From: Cytobacillus eiseniae
GTDB lineage: Bacteria > Bacillota > Bacilli > Bacillales > Cytobacillaceae
Length of the DNA: 64,000 bases
Assembly: GCF_017874625.1 (NCBI RefSeq)
Contig: NZ_JAGIKZ010000002.1
Location: 124,001-188,000 of the forward strand
Reading direction: 5' to 3'
The position numbers and the translations under genes are program-made. The notes under the pieces were generated by a model, which saw nothing but the letters and a program-made list of their open reading frames with translations, was not told the DNA's origin and made no database searches. Shown in pieces: positions 28,331-37,524 of the stretch (within the stretch, counting starts at the first letter, position 1; every line of letters starts with the position of its first letter).

Positions 28331-29107
28331 ACTCGAAATAAAGTAGAAATTTGCGGTGTTGATACTTCAAAGCTTCCAGTATTGAAAAATGAAGAAATGA
28401 GAGAGCTCTTCAAGCAAATGCATAAGGGGGATATATCCGCACGGGAAAAACTCGTCAATGGTAATTTACGTCTCGTATTAAGTGTCATCCAACGTTTTAA
28501 TAATCGAGGCGAGTTTGTTGATGACCTATTCCAGGTCGGCTGTATCGGTCTGATGAAATCGATAGATAATTTTGATTTAGGACAAAACGTAAAGTTTTCC
28601 ACCTATGCTGTTCCAATGATTATTGGTGAGATCAGAAGGTATTTGCGAGACAATAATCCAATTCGTGTGTCTCGGTCATTAAGAGATATCGCTTATAAGG
28701 CATTACAGGTGAGAGAGCGCTTAATGAGTAAAACATCAAAGGAGCCAACTGCTGCGGAGATTGCGAAAGAATTAGATGTCCCACATGAGGAAATTGTCTT
28801 TGCGTTGGATGCTATTCAAGATCCTATCTCATTATTTGAACCAATTTATAATGATGGTGGAGATCCAATATTTGTACTAGATCAATTAAGTGATGAAAAA
28901 AATAAAGATATTCAATGGATTGAGGAAATTGCTTTAAAAGAGGGGATGCGTAGATTAAACGAGCGCGAGAAAATGATACTAAGAAAACGATTCTTCCAAG
29001 GCAAAACCCAAATGGAGGTTGCTGAGGAAATTGGTATTTCACAGGCACAAGTATCAAGACTAGAAAAGGCCGCAATTAAACAAATGAATAAAAATATTCA
29101 AAGCTAA
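28328..29107 (+). CDS. sigG: RNA polymerase sigma-G factor (forespore)
   Basis: SigG directs late forespore transcription. The 259-residue product begins MTRNKVEICGVDTSKLPVLK, the family N-terminus. It has region 2 (VDDLFQVGCIGLMKSIDNFD), region 3 and a C-terminal helix-turn-helix (VAEEIGISQAQVSRLEKAA). The frame is open to 28295, but TTG at 28328 follows GGAGG by about 8 bases. The weak start codon and the hairpin upstream suggest deliberately low translation. sigE lies 168 bp upstream. Confidence 0.95.
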   Translation: MTRNKVEICGVDTSKLPVLKNEEMRELFKQMHKGDISAREKLVNGNLRLVLSVIQRFNNRGEFVDDLFQVGCIGLMKSIDNFDLGQNVKFSTYAVPMIIGEIRRYLRDNNPIRVSRSLRDIAYKALQVRERLMSKTSKEPTAAEIAKELDVPHEEIVFALDAIQDPISLFEPIYNDGGDPIFVLDQLSDEKNKDIQWIEEIALKEGMRRLNEREKMILRKRFFQGKTQMEVAEEIGISQAQVSRLEKAAIKQMNKNIQS

Positions 29108-29132
29108 AGCTGCCATTATGGCAGCTTTATTG
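29105..29132 (+). terminator. intrinsic terminator of sigG
   Basis: AAAGCTGCC (29105-29113) pairs with GGCAGCTTT (29119-29127) and is followed by a short T run, directly at the sigG stop codon. Confidence 0.8.
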
Positions 29133-29400
29133 CGTTTAGGCAGCCATGTTGGATATTAAGCTAAAGTGTTTGTTTATCGTCCAGTTGCCTGACAAGGAAG
29201 GCATCAAAGCATATGCGTCGCAAGAGTAGAAGTGTTTCCTTATAGCAAAAATGCCTATTTGCCAATCCAACCTCAGTACGGCTCCGCAGCAATTGTGCCA
29301 AAGCACGTGTCGATCTACCCGCAAACCGCATTTTTTTAATCGAATAGGGCAGAGGAACAAGGTGCACGCACATTTGTTCCTTTCTAGAATGAAAATAATA
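29133..29400. other. unexplained intergenic segment between sigG and ylmC
   Basis: About 270 bp without a credible gene. It is G+C-richer than the nearby coding DNA and carries overlapping short minus-strand open frames of about 70 codons in two registers, with no ribosome binding site and no recognisable domain. The sequence looks like a decayed intergenic repeat. It shares no long block with the other repeats in this window. Confidence 0.4.
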
Positions 29401-29478
29401 TTCCCCCTCAGGTTACGATAATTTTATGAATACAATCATATAGTTATTTATATAAGTGAAACATGTGGGGGTGGGAAT

Positions 29479-29748
29479 GTGATTAAAATTTCAGAGTTTC
29501 AATTGAAGGATGTCGTGAACGTGGCAAATGGTAAGAAACTAGGGAATATTGGTGATATTGATATAAATGTTCAAACAGGGAAAATAGATGCGGTTATTAT
29601 TGGAGGTCCAGGGAGGGTGTTAGGCTTTTTCGGCCGTGAGGAAGATATCGTGATTCCTTGGAAAAATATCTTGAAAATTGGTGAAGATGTCATATTAGTG
29701 CGTCACAAAGAATTAAATATGTTGAATGATGTCGAAGATGAGGTATAA
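29479..29748 (+). CDS. ylmC: PRC-barrel protein YlmC/YmxH
   Basis: This 89-residue protein is a single PRC-barrel domain (SEFQLKDVVNVANGKKLG, then VIIGGPGRVLGFFGREEDIVIPW). It belongs to the YlmC/YmxH family found in endospore formers, often annotated as a sporulation protein, with no known biochemical role. The start is GTG at 29479; the overlapping ATG at 29477 runs at once into a stop. It heads the ylm cluster. Confidence 0.88.
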   Translation: MIKISEFQLKDVVNVANGKKLGNIGDIDINVQTGKIDAVIIGGPGRVLGFFGREEDIVIPWKNILKIGEDVILVRHKELNMLNDVEDEV

Positions 29749-29827
29749 TTATCTCTTTTAACTGTGAACGGGATGAAGGATATGGTAAACTAGAGAATAT
29801 ATGAAAATGAAGGCTGAGGATTTGCGA

Positions 29828-30655
29828 ATGGAGCCATTTATTTTACAACAGAATGGGTTGTTTTTCATTAAAGAGTGGATGGATCGATATCCTGGATTAG
29901 TTGCTGGTTTTACTAGTAAAAATGGCGGGATTAGTCAATCCCATTTCTCTACAATGAATCTTGGATTACATGTGAATGATTCTATTGAGTCTGTTTGCCA
30001 TAATCGAAAGGAAACGGCAGATCTGCTTAATATTCCATTAAGTAAATGGATTGGCGCAGAACAAACGCATGAAATAAACATTGAAAAGGTTTTTAAAAAA
30101 GACGGCGGAAAAGGAGCCATTCATTATGATGAATCCTTTAAGCAAACAGATGGGTTTTATACAAGTGAAGCGGATCTATTATTAACGCTTTGTTTTGCTG
30201 ATTGCGTTCCTTTGTACTTTTTTCATGAGAAATCTAGGCTTATTGGTACAGTTCATGCAGGCTGGAAGGGGACTGTACATGGCATTGCCGAGGAAATGGT
30301 AAAGAGGTATAAAAGCGAAGGCATTGATGAGAATGAACTACAAGTCATTGTTGGTCCATCCATTTGCAAAAATTGTTATATAGTTGATCGACATGTGATA
30401 TCTTTAGTAAAAGCAAGAGTTGGTCAAGATGATAGTAACCGATATGAACAAATAGATGATGATCAATTTAAATTAGATTTAAAACAAACAAATAATGCGA
30501 TCCTCTTAAACGCAGGAGTCAGAGAAGAAAACATTCATGTAACGAATTTTTGTACCAGCTGTCATGAAGATTATTTTTTCTCCCACAGAAGAGATAAAGG
30601 GCGTACGGGGAGAATGATGAGTTTTATCGGCTGGAAGGAGGATTTACAAGCTTGA
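29828..30655 (+). CDS. ylmD: YfiH/DUF152 family purine nucleoside phosphorylase (PgeF/YlmD)
   Basis: The family includes enzymes with purine nucleoside phosphorylase and adenosine deaminase activity, and E. coli PgeF, which limits mis-incorporation in peptidoglycan precursors. The 275-residue product has the metal/active-site motifs TLCFADCVPLYFF, GTVHAGWKGTVHG and NFCTSCHEDYFFSHRRD. The frame is open to 29801; I chose the ATG at 29828 because GAGGA (29816-29820) precedes it. Its stop overlaps the ylmE start. The older label laccase is probably wrong for this family. Confidence 0.87.
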   Translation: MEPFILQQNGLFFIKEWMDRYPGLVAGFTSKNGGISQSHFSTMNLGLHVNDSIESVCHNRKETADLLNIPLSKWIGAEQTHEINIEKVFKKDGGKGAIHYDESFKQTDGFYTSEADLLLTLCFADCVPLYFFHEKSRLIGTVHAGWKGTVHGIAEEMVKRYKSEGIDENELQVIVGPSICKNCYIVDRHVISLVKARVGQDDSNRYEQIDDDQFKLDLKQTNNAILLNAGVREENIHVTNFCTSCHEDYFFSHRRDKGRTGRMMSFIGWKEDLQA

Positions 30656-31329
30656 AAGTAGAAGAAAACCTGAAACTTATTCAAAAAAATATTCAGCATG
30701 CTTGCACATTATCTAATCGTGATCCTGAGGAAATAACGATTATAGCTGTTACAAAGTATGTTACTACAGAAAGAGCGGCTGAAGCGGTGCAAGCGGGAAT
30801 TACCCATTTAGGAGAAAACAGAGATGAAGGTCTCATAGCTAAATGGGAAGTACTTACGGACAAGCCAAATTGGCATTATATTGGTTCACTGCAAACACGT
30901 AAAGTGAAAAATATAATTGATAAAGTTGATTATATCCATTCCTTAGATCGACTTTCTTTAGCGAAAGAAATTGATAAAAGAGCGAACAAGTTAATTAACT
31001 GTTTTGTTCAAGTGAATGTTTCTGGGGAGGAATCAAAACAAGGGATTTCTCCAGAAGAAGTATGTGATTTTATAGTCAATCTAAGCGAGTATAGAAATAT
31101 CCGAGTATGCGGGTTGATGACAATGGCTCCATATACAGAGGATGAACAAATGCTGCGTACTTGTTTTCAAAGCTTAAAAAAGGGGCAGAAGAAAATACAA
31201 GAATTAGAATTAAATCATGCGCCTTGTACAGAGCTTTCCATGGGAATGTCCAATGATTATGTGATTGCAATTGAAGAGGGAGCAACGATGATTCGAATTG
31301 GAACAGCTTTAGTAGGTGAAGAGGAGTAG
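30652..31329 (+). CDS. ylmE: YggS-family pyridoxal phosphate homeostasis protein YlmE
   Basis: This 225-residue PLP-binding protein (alanine-racemase-like N-terminal barrel only) belongs to the YggS/PLPBP family, which buffers PLP and affects amino-acid balance. It carries IIAVTKYV with the PLP lysine, HYIGSLQTRKVKNI and LSMGMSNDY. The start is TTG at 30652, overlapping the ylmD stop by four bases, with AAGGAGGA upstream. It lies immediately before sepF, as in B. subtilis. Confidence 0.9.
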   Translation: MKVEENLKLIQKNIQHACTLSNRDPEEITIIAVTKYVTTERAAEAVQAGITHLGENRDEGLIAKWEVLTDKPNWHYIGSLQTRKVKNIIDKVDYIHSLDRLSLAKEIDKRANKLINCFVQVNVSGEESKQGISPEEVCDFIVNLSEYRNIRVCGLMTMAPYTEDEQMLRTCFQSLKKGQKKIQELELNHAPCTELSMGMSNDYVIAIEEGATMIRIGTALVGEEE

Positions 31330-31344
31330 GAGGGTGACCTTATA

Positions 31345-31788
31345 ATGAGTATTAAATCAAAATTCAAAACATTTTTCTTCCTTGATGATGAATACGATGA
31401 AAAGGAAGAGGAATTTATCGAAGAAGAAGCCGAGCCAATGAAACAATCTCAGAAACATCAGCCTGCTCAAAAGAATAATATCGTAAGTTTGCAAAGTGTG
31501 CAGAAATCTTCCAAAATGGTGTTAATGGAACCTCGTGTATATGCAGAAGCTCAAGATATTTCTGATCATTTAAAAAATAGGCGAGCGGTTGTCGTCAATT
31601 TACAAAGGATTGAGCGTGACCAAGCAAAGCGAATTGTTGATTTTTTAAGCGGGACTGTGTATGCCCTTGGTGGAGATATACAAAAAATTGGAACAGATAT
31701 TTTCCTTTGTACACCTGATAATGTAGAAATATCAGGGAATATCTCACAAATGATACAGGAACAAGATTTTGAAAATACGAGGTGGTAG
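31345..31788 (+). CDS. sepF: cell division protein SepF
   Basis: SepF forms rings that bundle FtsZ filaments and anchor them to the membrane. The 147-residue product has an N-terminal membrane-binding amphipathic region ([12 protein letters not shown]), an acidic and glutamine-rich linker and a C-terminal SepF domain (about 63-135) with [23 protein letters not shown] strong GGAGGGTGA ribosome binding site precedes the ATG. It is co-directional with ylmE and ylmG. Confidence 0.93.
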   Translation: MSIKSKFKTFFFLDDEYDEKEEEFIEEEAEPMKQSQKHQPAQKNNIVSLQSVQKSSKMVLMEPRVYAEAQDISDHLKNRRAVVVNLQRIERDQAKRIVDFLSGTVYALGGDIQKIGTDIFLCTPDNVEISGNISQMIQEQDFENTRW

Positions 31789-31794
31789 TATTTA

Positions 31795-32058
31795 ATGTAT
31801 ACGTTATATAGTGTTCTATCGACTTTAATTTATTTTTACTCATGGGGATTAATCATTTATATTCTGCTTTCATGGTTTCCAAATGCAAAAGAGTCAGCAA
31901 TAGGTCAGCTTTTAGCTAGAATTTGTGAGCCTTACTTAGACCCATTTAGAAAAATTATTCCGCCACTTGGTATGATTGATATTTCTCCAATTGTAGCTAT
32001 TTTGGTTCTCCGTCTTGCAGATGGCGGCTTAAAACAGCTTTTCCTTTGGATTGCTTAA
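31795..32058 (+). CDS. ylmG: YggT family membrane protein YlmG
   Basis: This 87-residue protein has two membrane segments (about 7-29 and 62-85) around the conserved [11 protein letters not shown]...[15 protein letters not shown] region of the YggT family. Related proteins are linked to division or to membrane complex assembly, but the bacterial function is unclear. It follows sepF by 6 bp, and GAGGTGG lies at the end of sepF. Confidence 0.9.
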   Translation: MYTLYSVLSTLIYFYSWGLIIYILLSWFPNAKESAIGQLLARICEPYLDPFRKIIPPLGMIDISPIVAILVLRLADGGLKQLFLWIA

Positions 32059-32072
32059 TATAGGAAATGAGT

Positions 32073-32114
32073 GGCCTTTTTTTGAAAGGCCCTTTATTCT
32101 TTTCATAAAGGGGT
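32073..32114 (+). promoter_or_regulatory. two mutually exclusive hairpins before ylmH
   Basis: GGCCTTT (32073-32079) pairs with AAAGGCC (32085-32091). The overlapping CCCTTT (32090-32095) can instead pair with AAAGGG (32107-32112), which is part of the ylmH ribosome binding site. The two stems share bases, so they cannot both form. Confidence 0.4.
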
Positions 32115-32120
32115 TTTTTA

Positions 32121-32894
32121 ATGTCGATTTATCAGCATTTTCGTCCTGAGGAGAAGGAGTTTATCGATCAAGTTCTGAACTGGAAGGAAGCAGTAGAAAA
32201 TGCTTATGCTCCTAAGTTGACCGATTTCCTTGATCCCCGTGAGCAGGAAATAGCAAGGACGATTATTGGAAATCAAACAGATGTGAAGATTGATTTCTTT
32301 GGGGGAACTGACGGGACAGAACGAAAAAGAGCATTCCTATATCCTGAGTATCATCAATTAGCAGCAGATGATTTTGAGATTTGCCTTTATGAGCTTGACT
32401 ATCCAAAGAAATTTATTACAATCGAGCACCCTCAAGTGCTCGGTAGTTTAATGTCACTTGGGTTAAAGAGGGGGAAATTCGGTGATATTCTTGTCTTTCG
32501 AGATCGAATTCAATTTTTTGTTACGAAAGATGTTGCCGAGTACATAAGTTTACAATTAGAATCTGTAGGAAGAGCAAAAGTAAGCCTTATTCAACAGCCA
32601 ATTGCGCATGCGATCCAACTACAAGAACAGTGGCAAGAGATCGTAGTGACTTCTACTTCTTTAAGATTGGATACAGTTATTTCTGCCGTACATAATCTAT
32701 CAAGACAAAAATCCCAAATGTTTATTCAACAAGGTTTGGTAAAGGTAAATTGGATGATAATTGAAAATACTGCTTTTGAGTGTCGAGAATCTGATGTAAT
32801 TTCAGTCCGTGGATATGGCCGTTTGAAGATCATCTCACTTGATGGCAAAACCAAAAAGGAAAGATGGAGAATTACTGCAGGCAAAGTGAAATAA
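32121..32894 (+). CDS. ylmH: S4-domain RNA-binding protein YlmH
   Basis: This 257-residue protein has an N-terminal RNA-recognition-like part and a C-terminal S4 domain (about 180-240: LRLDTVISAVHNLSRQKSQMFI). The family binds ribosomes or RNA and has been linked to ribosome-associated quality control. rqcH, the main factor of that pathway, lies in the same window at 51890-53602, but not in the same operon. AAAGGGG precedes the ATG. It is the last gene of the ylm series before a repeat. Confidence 0.88.
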   Translation: MSIYQHFRPEEKEFIDQVLNWKEAVENAYAPKLTDFLDPREQEIARTIIGNQTDVKIDFFGGTDGTERKRAFLYPEYHQLAADDFEICLYELDYPKKFITIEHPQVLGSLMSLGLKRGKFGDILVFRDRIQFFVTKDVAEYISLQLESVGRAKVSLIQQPIAHAIQLQEQWQEIVVTSTSLRLDTVISAVHNLSRQKSQMFIQQGLVKVNWMIIENTAFECRESDVISVRGYGRLKIISLDGKTKKERWRITAGKVK

Positions 32895-32899
32895 ATGTA

Positions 32900-33045
32900 G
32901 GCTGTTTTCTAAAAGATCTTTTCTAAAGGATTGTTGCTTTTGAATCAAATGTTTGATCAACAAGGTCGGTGATTGGAGCAACCTGGAGTGGAAATCAACC
33001 TTTACCAACTTTATCTTAATAGCAACAATGTTTACGAAAACAGCC
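32900..33045 (+). repeat. MITE-like repeat, internally deleted copy B
   Basis: This 146-bp copy keeps both ends of the family and lacks the centre: GGCTGTTTTCTAAAAG at the left and GCAACAATGTTTACGAAAAC then AGCC at the right, which are inverted repeats of each other. It is flanked by TAAATGTA (32892-32899) and TAAATATA (33046-33053), an imperfect 8-bp target duplication. The left end has a 14-bp tandem duplication (32905-32918 and 32919-32932). Confidence 0.82.
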
Positions 33046-33053
33046 TAAATATA

Positions 33054-33334
33054 AAATAAAATCCATAAAACAATTGAGGAAAAAGTCCATTTATGTAAAA
33101 ATATTTTTGAGTAGCGTGCAGGATTATGGTGCACGTTGTCGAATATTAGATTTATTCCACTTTAATGGTTATTACGCCATTATGAGAAATGTTATGCAAA
33201 AAGGATGAATCGAGTGCTACTAGCCTGTAAAATCCATTGGTTTAATGAACAATCCAGTAGGGATGATACCCTATCTGATTGAGTTTTACATTATACATAT
33301 GAGAAGAAAAAGGAATTTTTGGGAGGTGGCCATT
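33054..33334 (+). other. leader region of divIVA
   Basis: About 280 bp with no gene other than an in-frame 5' extension of divIVA that lacks a ribosome binding site. It holds a CGTGCA/TGCACG stem around 33116-33140 and A+T-rich DNA. The divIVA promoter must lie here, but I could not place it with confidence. Confidence 0.4.
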
Positions 33335-33850
33335 ATGCCATTAACACCGTTGGATATTCATAATAAAGAATTCAGCAAAGGGTTCCGAGGTTATGATGAG
33401 GACGAAGTAAACGAATTTCTTGACCAAGTGATTAAAGACTATGAAATCGTAATCCGTGAGAAAAAGGAATTAGAAGAAAGATTAAGTGATTTAAACGATC
33501 GGATTGGCCATTTTACAAATATCGAAGAGACTTTACACAAATCAATTGTCATCGCACAAGAGGCGGCAGAAGATGTAAAGAGAAATGCCCAAAAAGAGGC
33601 AAAGTTAATCATTAAAGAAGCAGAGAAAAATTCTGATCGAATTGTTAATGAATCGCTATCGAAGGCCAGAAAGATTGCTCTTGAAATTGAAGAGTTAAAG
33701 AAACAATCAAAAGTATTTAGAACCCGGTTTAAAATGCTGATTGAAGCACAATTGGATTTACTAAATAATGATGATTGGGATCATCTACTTGAATATGAGC
33801 TAGATGCTACTGAATTAAAATCAGCTCAAGAAGAGGATTCATTGGCTTGA
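33335..33850 (+). CDS. divIVA: cell division initiation protein DivIVA
   Basis: DivIVA binds curved membrane at septa and poles, recruits MinJ/MinCD and helps place the chromosome at sporulation. The 171-residue product starts MPLTPLDIHNKEF, with the membrane-binding Phe17-Arg18 pair in KGFRGYDEDEVNEFLDQV. A long coiled coil (about 30-140) follows, then a C-terminal acidic tail. The frame is open to 33245, but GGGAGGTGG lies directly before the ATG at 33335. The strong ileS promoter overlaps its stop codon. Confidence 0.95.
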   Translation: MPLTPLDIHNKEFSKGFRGYDEDEVNEFLDQVIKDYEIVIREKKELEERLSDLNDRIGHFTNIEETLHKSIVIAQEAAEDVKRNAQKEAKLIIKEAEKNSDRIVNESLSKARKIALEIEELKKQSKVFRTRFKMLIEAQLDLLNNDDWDHLLEYELDATELKSAQEEDSLA

Positions 33851-33875
33851 CGAAAAAAGAATTAATGAATATAAT
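33847..33875 (+). promoter_or_regulatory. SigA-type promoter of the ileS leader
   Basis: TTGACG (33847-33852), a 17-bp spacer and TATAAT (33870-33875) form a near-consensus promoter just before the T-box leader. The -35 overlaps the divIVA stop codon. Confidence 0.82.
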
Positions 33876-33904
33876 TTTAAAAACAAAGTAAATTAAAAAT
33901 TTCA

Positions 33905-34188
33905 ACTGTGAGAGGGACAGTACAATATTTAATCGCTTTTATCAATGCTTGAATAGTTTTATTCTAGCATGTTAGCGAACTAGGGATGGTGCAAGCCTAG
34001 TATAAGCGGAATATTGGAAAATCACCCTGGAGTTCCTTGCTGAACATTTCTGTCGAAACAGTAAGCAAAGGCGTGTCATTCGCGTTAAGGATGCTTTGAG
34101 CGGATAGAAAAGAATTTGTTTTCTGTCTACAAGGGTGGTACCGCGGGAGATAAACCTTCTCGTCCCTTTATTGGGATGAGAGGTTTTT
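33905..34188 (+). ncRNA. T-box leader (isoleucine) with terminator
   Basis: The leader has the GGGACAGTAC stem I element near 33914, the distal GGTGCAAGCC motif and a candidate specifier AUC (isoleucine) at 34021-34023. The canonical T-box sequence AGGGTGGTACCGCG lies at 34132-34145. A terminator stem follows (AACCTTCTCGTCCC with GGGATGAGAGGTT, about 34153-34184, then a T run). Uncharged tRNA-Ile should stabilise the antiterminator and turn on ileS. The leader is separated from ileS by a 309-bp repeat (34196-34504), which is unusual. Confidence 0.93.
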
Positions 34189-34195
34189 TTTATTT

Positions 34196-34504
34196 GGCTC
34201 TTTCTAAAAGATTGTTGCATATGAATCAAATATTTGAATAAATGTGTTTGACCAACTAGGTCGGTTGATTGGAGCGAAAGGTGCGAGACTCCTCGAAAAT
34301 GCATTCGCATTTCCTTCGTGCGGTGTGAATTCTAAGAAGTCTACTCAATATCCTGTGGGATGTGTGGGACAGCTGAGACCTAAGCAGGAGCGTATGCGAC
34401 GAGGAGGCTCAAACGGACCACCCCGCGGAAAGGGAGCACACGTACGCGGAAATCAACCTTTACAAACTTGTTCTTAATTAGCAACAATATTTACGAAAAT
34501 AGCT
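34196..34504 (+). repeat. MITE-like repeat, long copy C, between T-box and ileS
   Basis: This 309-bp copy begins in the T-rich tail of the T-box terminator and ends 86 bp before the ileS start. Its left end (GGCTC...TCTAAAAGATTGTTGC) is inverted relative to the right end (GCAACAATATTTACGAAAATAGC). The inner blocks match copies A and D, including an AAATGC/GCATTT hairpin. A TTTATTT motif flanks both sides, but the right one is shifted by one base or more, so a target duplication is only suggested. An internal 77-codon open frame is a by-product. Confidence 0.87.
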
Positions 34505-34590
34505 TTTTATTTTCTCAAAAATGGTTTTTCGTTTGATTACAATTAATAATGGCAATCATGAAGTTAATGAGAACTACAGGAGGAATTGAA

Positions 34591-37362
34591 ATGGATTACA
34601 AAGATACGTTACTAATGCCGAAAACAGAATTTCCAATGCGTGGCAATTTACCAAAACGCGAGCCTGAGATCCAAGAAAAATGGGAAGAATTAAATATTTA
34701 TAAAAAGGTACAAGATCGGACAAAGGGCCGTCCGATGTTCGTCCTACATGATGGACCTCCATATGCGAATGGGGATATCCACATGGGGCATGCATTAAAC
34801 AAAATTTTAAAAGATATGATCGTTCGTCACAAATCAATGACTGGCTATCATGCTCCATACGTGCCTGGCTGGGATACACATGGTCTTCCAATTGAGCAGG
34901 CATTAACAAATAAAGGTGTAAAGCGTAAAGAAATGACTGTTGCCGAGTTCCGTAAGTTGTGTGAAGAATATGCATATGGACAAATTGACAGCCAACGCTC
35001 ACAATTCAAACGATTAGGTGTAAGAGGGGATTGGGAAAATCCTTATATTACATTAAAGCCTGCATATGAAGCACAGCAAATTAAGGTGTTCGGTGAGATG
35101 GCAAAGAAAGGCTATATTTATAAAGGGAAAAAGCCTGTATACTGGTCTCCATCTTCTGAATCAGCATTAGCTGAAGCGGAAATTGAGTATAAAGACAAAC
35201 GTTCCCCATCTATTTATGTTGGTTTTAAAGTAAAAGATGGAAAAAATGTGATTGATACAGATACACAAATCATCATTTGGACAACTACACCTTGGACAAT
35301 TCCTGCTAATCTTGGGATTTCTGTTCATCCAGACCTTAAGTATGTAGTTGTTGAGGAAAAAGGGAATAAATATCTTGTTGCAGAAGAATTATTGTCGGCT
35401 GTTACAAGTGAGCTAGATTGGGAAAATCCGCAACTAGTGAAAACAGTAAAAGGGGCAGAGCTTGAACATATTCTTGCCGTCCACCCACTTTATGGACGTG
35501 ATTCACTTGTTATGCTAGGAGACCATGTAACAACAGATGCAGGTACTGGTTGTGTTCATACGGCACCAGGACATGGGGAAGATGACTTCTATATCGGTCA
35601 AAAATATGGTCTAGATGTATTATGTCCAGTTGATGATCGTGGAGTAATGACAGATGAGGCACCTGGATTTGAAGGACTATTTTATGATGAGGCTAATAAG
35701 CCGATTACTGAAAAGCTTGAGGAAGCAGGAGCATTATTAAAGCTTACATTCATTACACATTCCTATCCACATGATTGGCGTACGAAAAAACCAGTTATTT
35801 TCCGAGCAACTGCTCAATGGTTTGCATCAATTAAAGATTTCCGTAATGAACTAATGGATGCGGTGAAGGAAACAAAATGGGTACCTGCTTGGGGAGAAAC
35901 TAGACTCTTCAATATGGTTCGTGATCGTGGCGACTGGTGTATTTCTCGTCAGCGTGCGTGGGGAGTGCCAATTCCTGTATTTTATGCCGAGAACGGTGAG
36001 TCCATCATTACGGATGAAACGATTGATCATGTTTCAAATTTATTCCGTGAGCATGGATCAAATATTTGGTTTGAGAAGGAAGCGAAAGATTTGCTGCCAG
36101 AAGGATTTACACATCAAGGAAGTCCGAACGGTGTATTTACGAAAGAAACGGATATTATGGATGTATGGTTTGATTCTGGTTCATCACATCAGGCCGTTTT
36201 ATTAGAGCGTGATGACCTGCAAAGACCAGCTGATCTTTACCTTGAAGGATCGGACCAATACCGTGGCTGGTTTAACTCATCCTTATCTACTGCTGTTGCA
36301 GTTACGGGAAAGGCTCCATATAAAGGAGTTCTAAGTCATGGGTTTGCATTAGATGGAGAAGGAAGAAAGATGAGTAAGTCGGTTGGAAATGTCGTTGTTC
36401 CTTCTAAAGTGATGAATCAGCTTGGAGCAGATATTTTAAGACTTTGGGTAGCGTCTGTTGATTATCAATCAGATGTACGTGTATCTGATCCGATTCTTAA
36501 GCAAGTTGCTGAAGTGTACCGCAAAATCCGTAACACATTTAGATTTTTACTTGGAAATTTAGATGATTTTGATCCAGCTGTAAACTCTGTACCATATGAA
36601 AAATTGCGTGAAGTGGATCAATTTATGCTTGTTAAGTTAAATAAATTGATTCAAACAGTCCGAGATGCATATGAAAACTACGAATATGCAGGCATTTACC
36701 ATGCGATTAATAATTTCTGTACATTAGATTTAAGTGCCTTCTATCTTGATTTTGCAAAAGACATTCTTTATATTGAAGGAGCAGATCATGCGGATCGTCG
36801 CGCGATTCAAACTGTTCTATACGAAAGCTTGCTTGCGCTGACAAAATTAACAGCTCCAATTCTTTCTCATACGACAGATGAAGTATGGAACTTTATCCCT
36901 GCTGTCACTGAAGAAAGTGTTCAATTAACAGATATGCCAGAAGCAAAAGAGCTGCCAAATGCGAAAGAACTAGAAGTGAAATGGACATCATTTATGAAGC
37001 TTCGTGATGATGTATTAAAGGCATTGGAAGAAGCGCGAAATGAAAAAGTAATTGGCAAATCACTTGCTGCTAAAGTAACCCTATATGTGAACGATCAAGT
37101 GAAGGAATTACTTGCATCAATTGATGAACATTTACATCAGCTCTTTATCGTTTCTAGTTTTGAGATTGCTGGAACATTTGAAGATGCGCCTGAACATGCC
37201 ATTAAATTTGAAAATACTGCAATTGTTGTTTCAAAAGCAGAAGGTGAAACATGTGAGCGTTGCTGGACAGTCACACCTGAAGTTGGGAAAGTTGAAGAAT
37301 TCGAGACATTATGCCCGCGTTGTGCAGATGTTGTTCAAACACATTATAGTCACCTCGTATAA
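34591..37362 (+). CDS. ileS: isoleucyl-tRNA synthetase
   Basis: IleS charges tRNA-Ile and edits valine. The 923-residue class I enzyme has the HIGH motif as HMGH (64-67), the [13 protein letters not shown] editing-domain region, KMSKS (593-597) and a C-terminal zinc site (CERCW...CPRC). The frame is open to 34549; ACAGGAGG and the family N-terminus [21 protein letters not shown] fix the start at 34591. It is the bacterial (mupirocin-sensitive type) form by length and C-terminal zinc domain. It is controlled by the upstream T-box. Confidence 0.96.
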   Translation: MDYKDTLLMPKTEFPMRGNLPKREPEIQEKWEELNIYKKVQDRTKGRPMFVLHDGPPYANGDIHMGHALNKILKDMIVRHKSMTGYHAPYVPGWDTHGLPIEQALTNKGVKRKEMTVAEFRKLCEEYAYGQIDSQRSQFKRLGVRGDWENPYITLKPAYEAQQIKVFGEMAKKGYIYKGKKPVYWSPSSESALAEAEIEYKDKRSPSIYVGFKVKDGKNVIDTDTQIIIWTTTPWTIPANLGISVHPDLKYVVVEEKGNKYLVAEELLSAVTSELDWENPQLVKTVKGAELEHILAVHPLYGRDSLVMLGDHVTTDAGTGCVHTAPGHGEDDFYIGQKYGLDVLCPVDDRGVMTDEAPGFEGLFYDEANKPITEKLEEAGALLKLTFITHSYPHDWRTKKPVIFRATAQWFASIKDFRNELMDAVKETKWVPAWGETRLFNMVRDRGDWCISRQRAWGVPIPVFYAENGESIITDETIDHVSNLFREHGSNIWFEKEAKDLLPEGFTHQGSPNGVFTKETDIMDVWFDSGSSHQAVLLERDDLQRPADLYLEGSDQYRGWFNSSLSTAVAVTGKAPYKGVLSHGFALDGEGRKMSKSVGNVVVPSKVMNQLGADILRLWVASVDYQSDVRVSDPILKQVAEVYRKIRNTFRFLLGNLDDFDPAVNSVPYEKLREVDQFMLVKLNKLIQTVRDAYENYEYAGIYHAINNFCTLDLSAFYLDFAKDILYIEGADHADRRAIQTVLYESLLALTKLTAPILSHTTDEVWNFIPAVTEESVQLTDMPEAKELPNAKELEVKWTSFMKLRDDVLKALEEARNEKVIGKSLAAKVTLYVNDQVKELLASIDEHLHQLFIVSSFEIAGTFEDAPEHAIKFENTAIVVSKAEGETCERCWTVTPEVGKVEEFETLCPRCADVVQTHYSHLV

Positions 37363-37373
37363 TTTTTTTTCAG

Positions 37374-37401
37374 AGTCCCTGTGCTAAACAGGGGCTTTTT
37401 T
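37374..37401 (+). terminator. intrinsic terminator of ileS
   Basis: AGTCCCTGT (37374-37382) pairs with ACAGGGGCT (37388-37396) and is followed by a T run. Confidence 0.85.
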
Positions 37402-37524
37402 GAATGGAATTTTTCTATAATTTCCAACTCCGTTAATTGTTGTTCCCATTGTAAAAACTTTTCCCGGTTCGTATAGCCGATCATTGAGATACTAAAAGAT
37501 AAATAAATGAACGGAGGAAAAGAC

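Noticed and set aside
29136-29373. Two overlapping 70-74-codon minus-strand ORFs after sigG
   Set aside because: No ribosome binding site, no domain, and two registers open at once; treated as non-coding.
34244-34477. 77-codon plus-strand frame in repeat copy C
   Set aside because: It is the repeat sequence translated; no initiation signal and not conserved as protein between copies.
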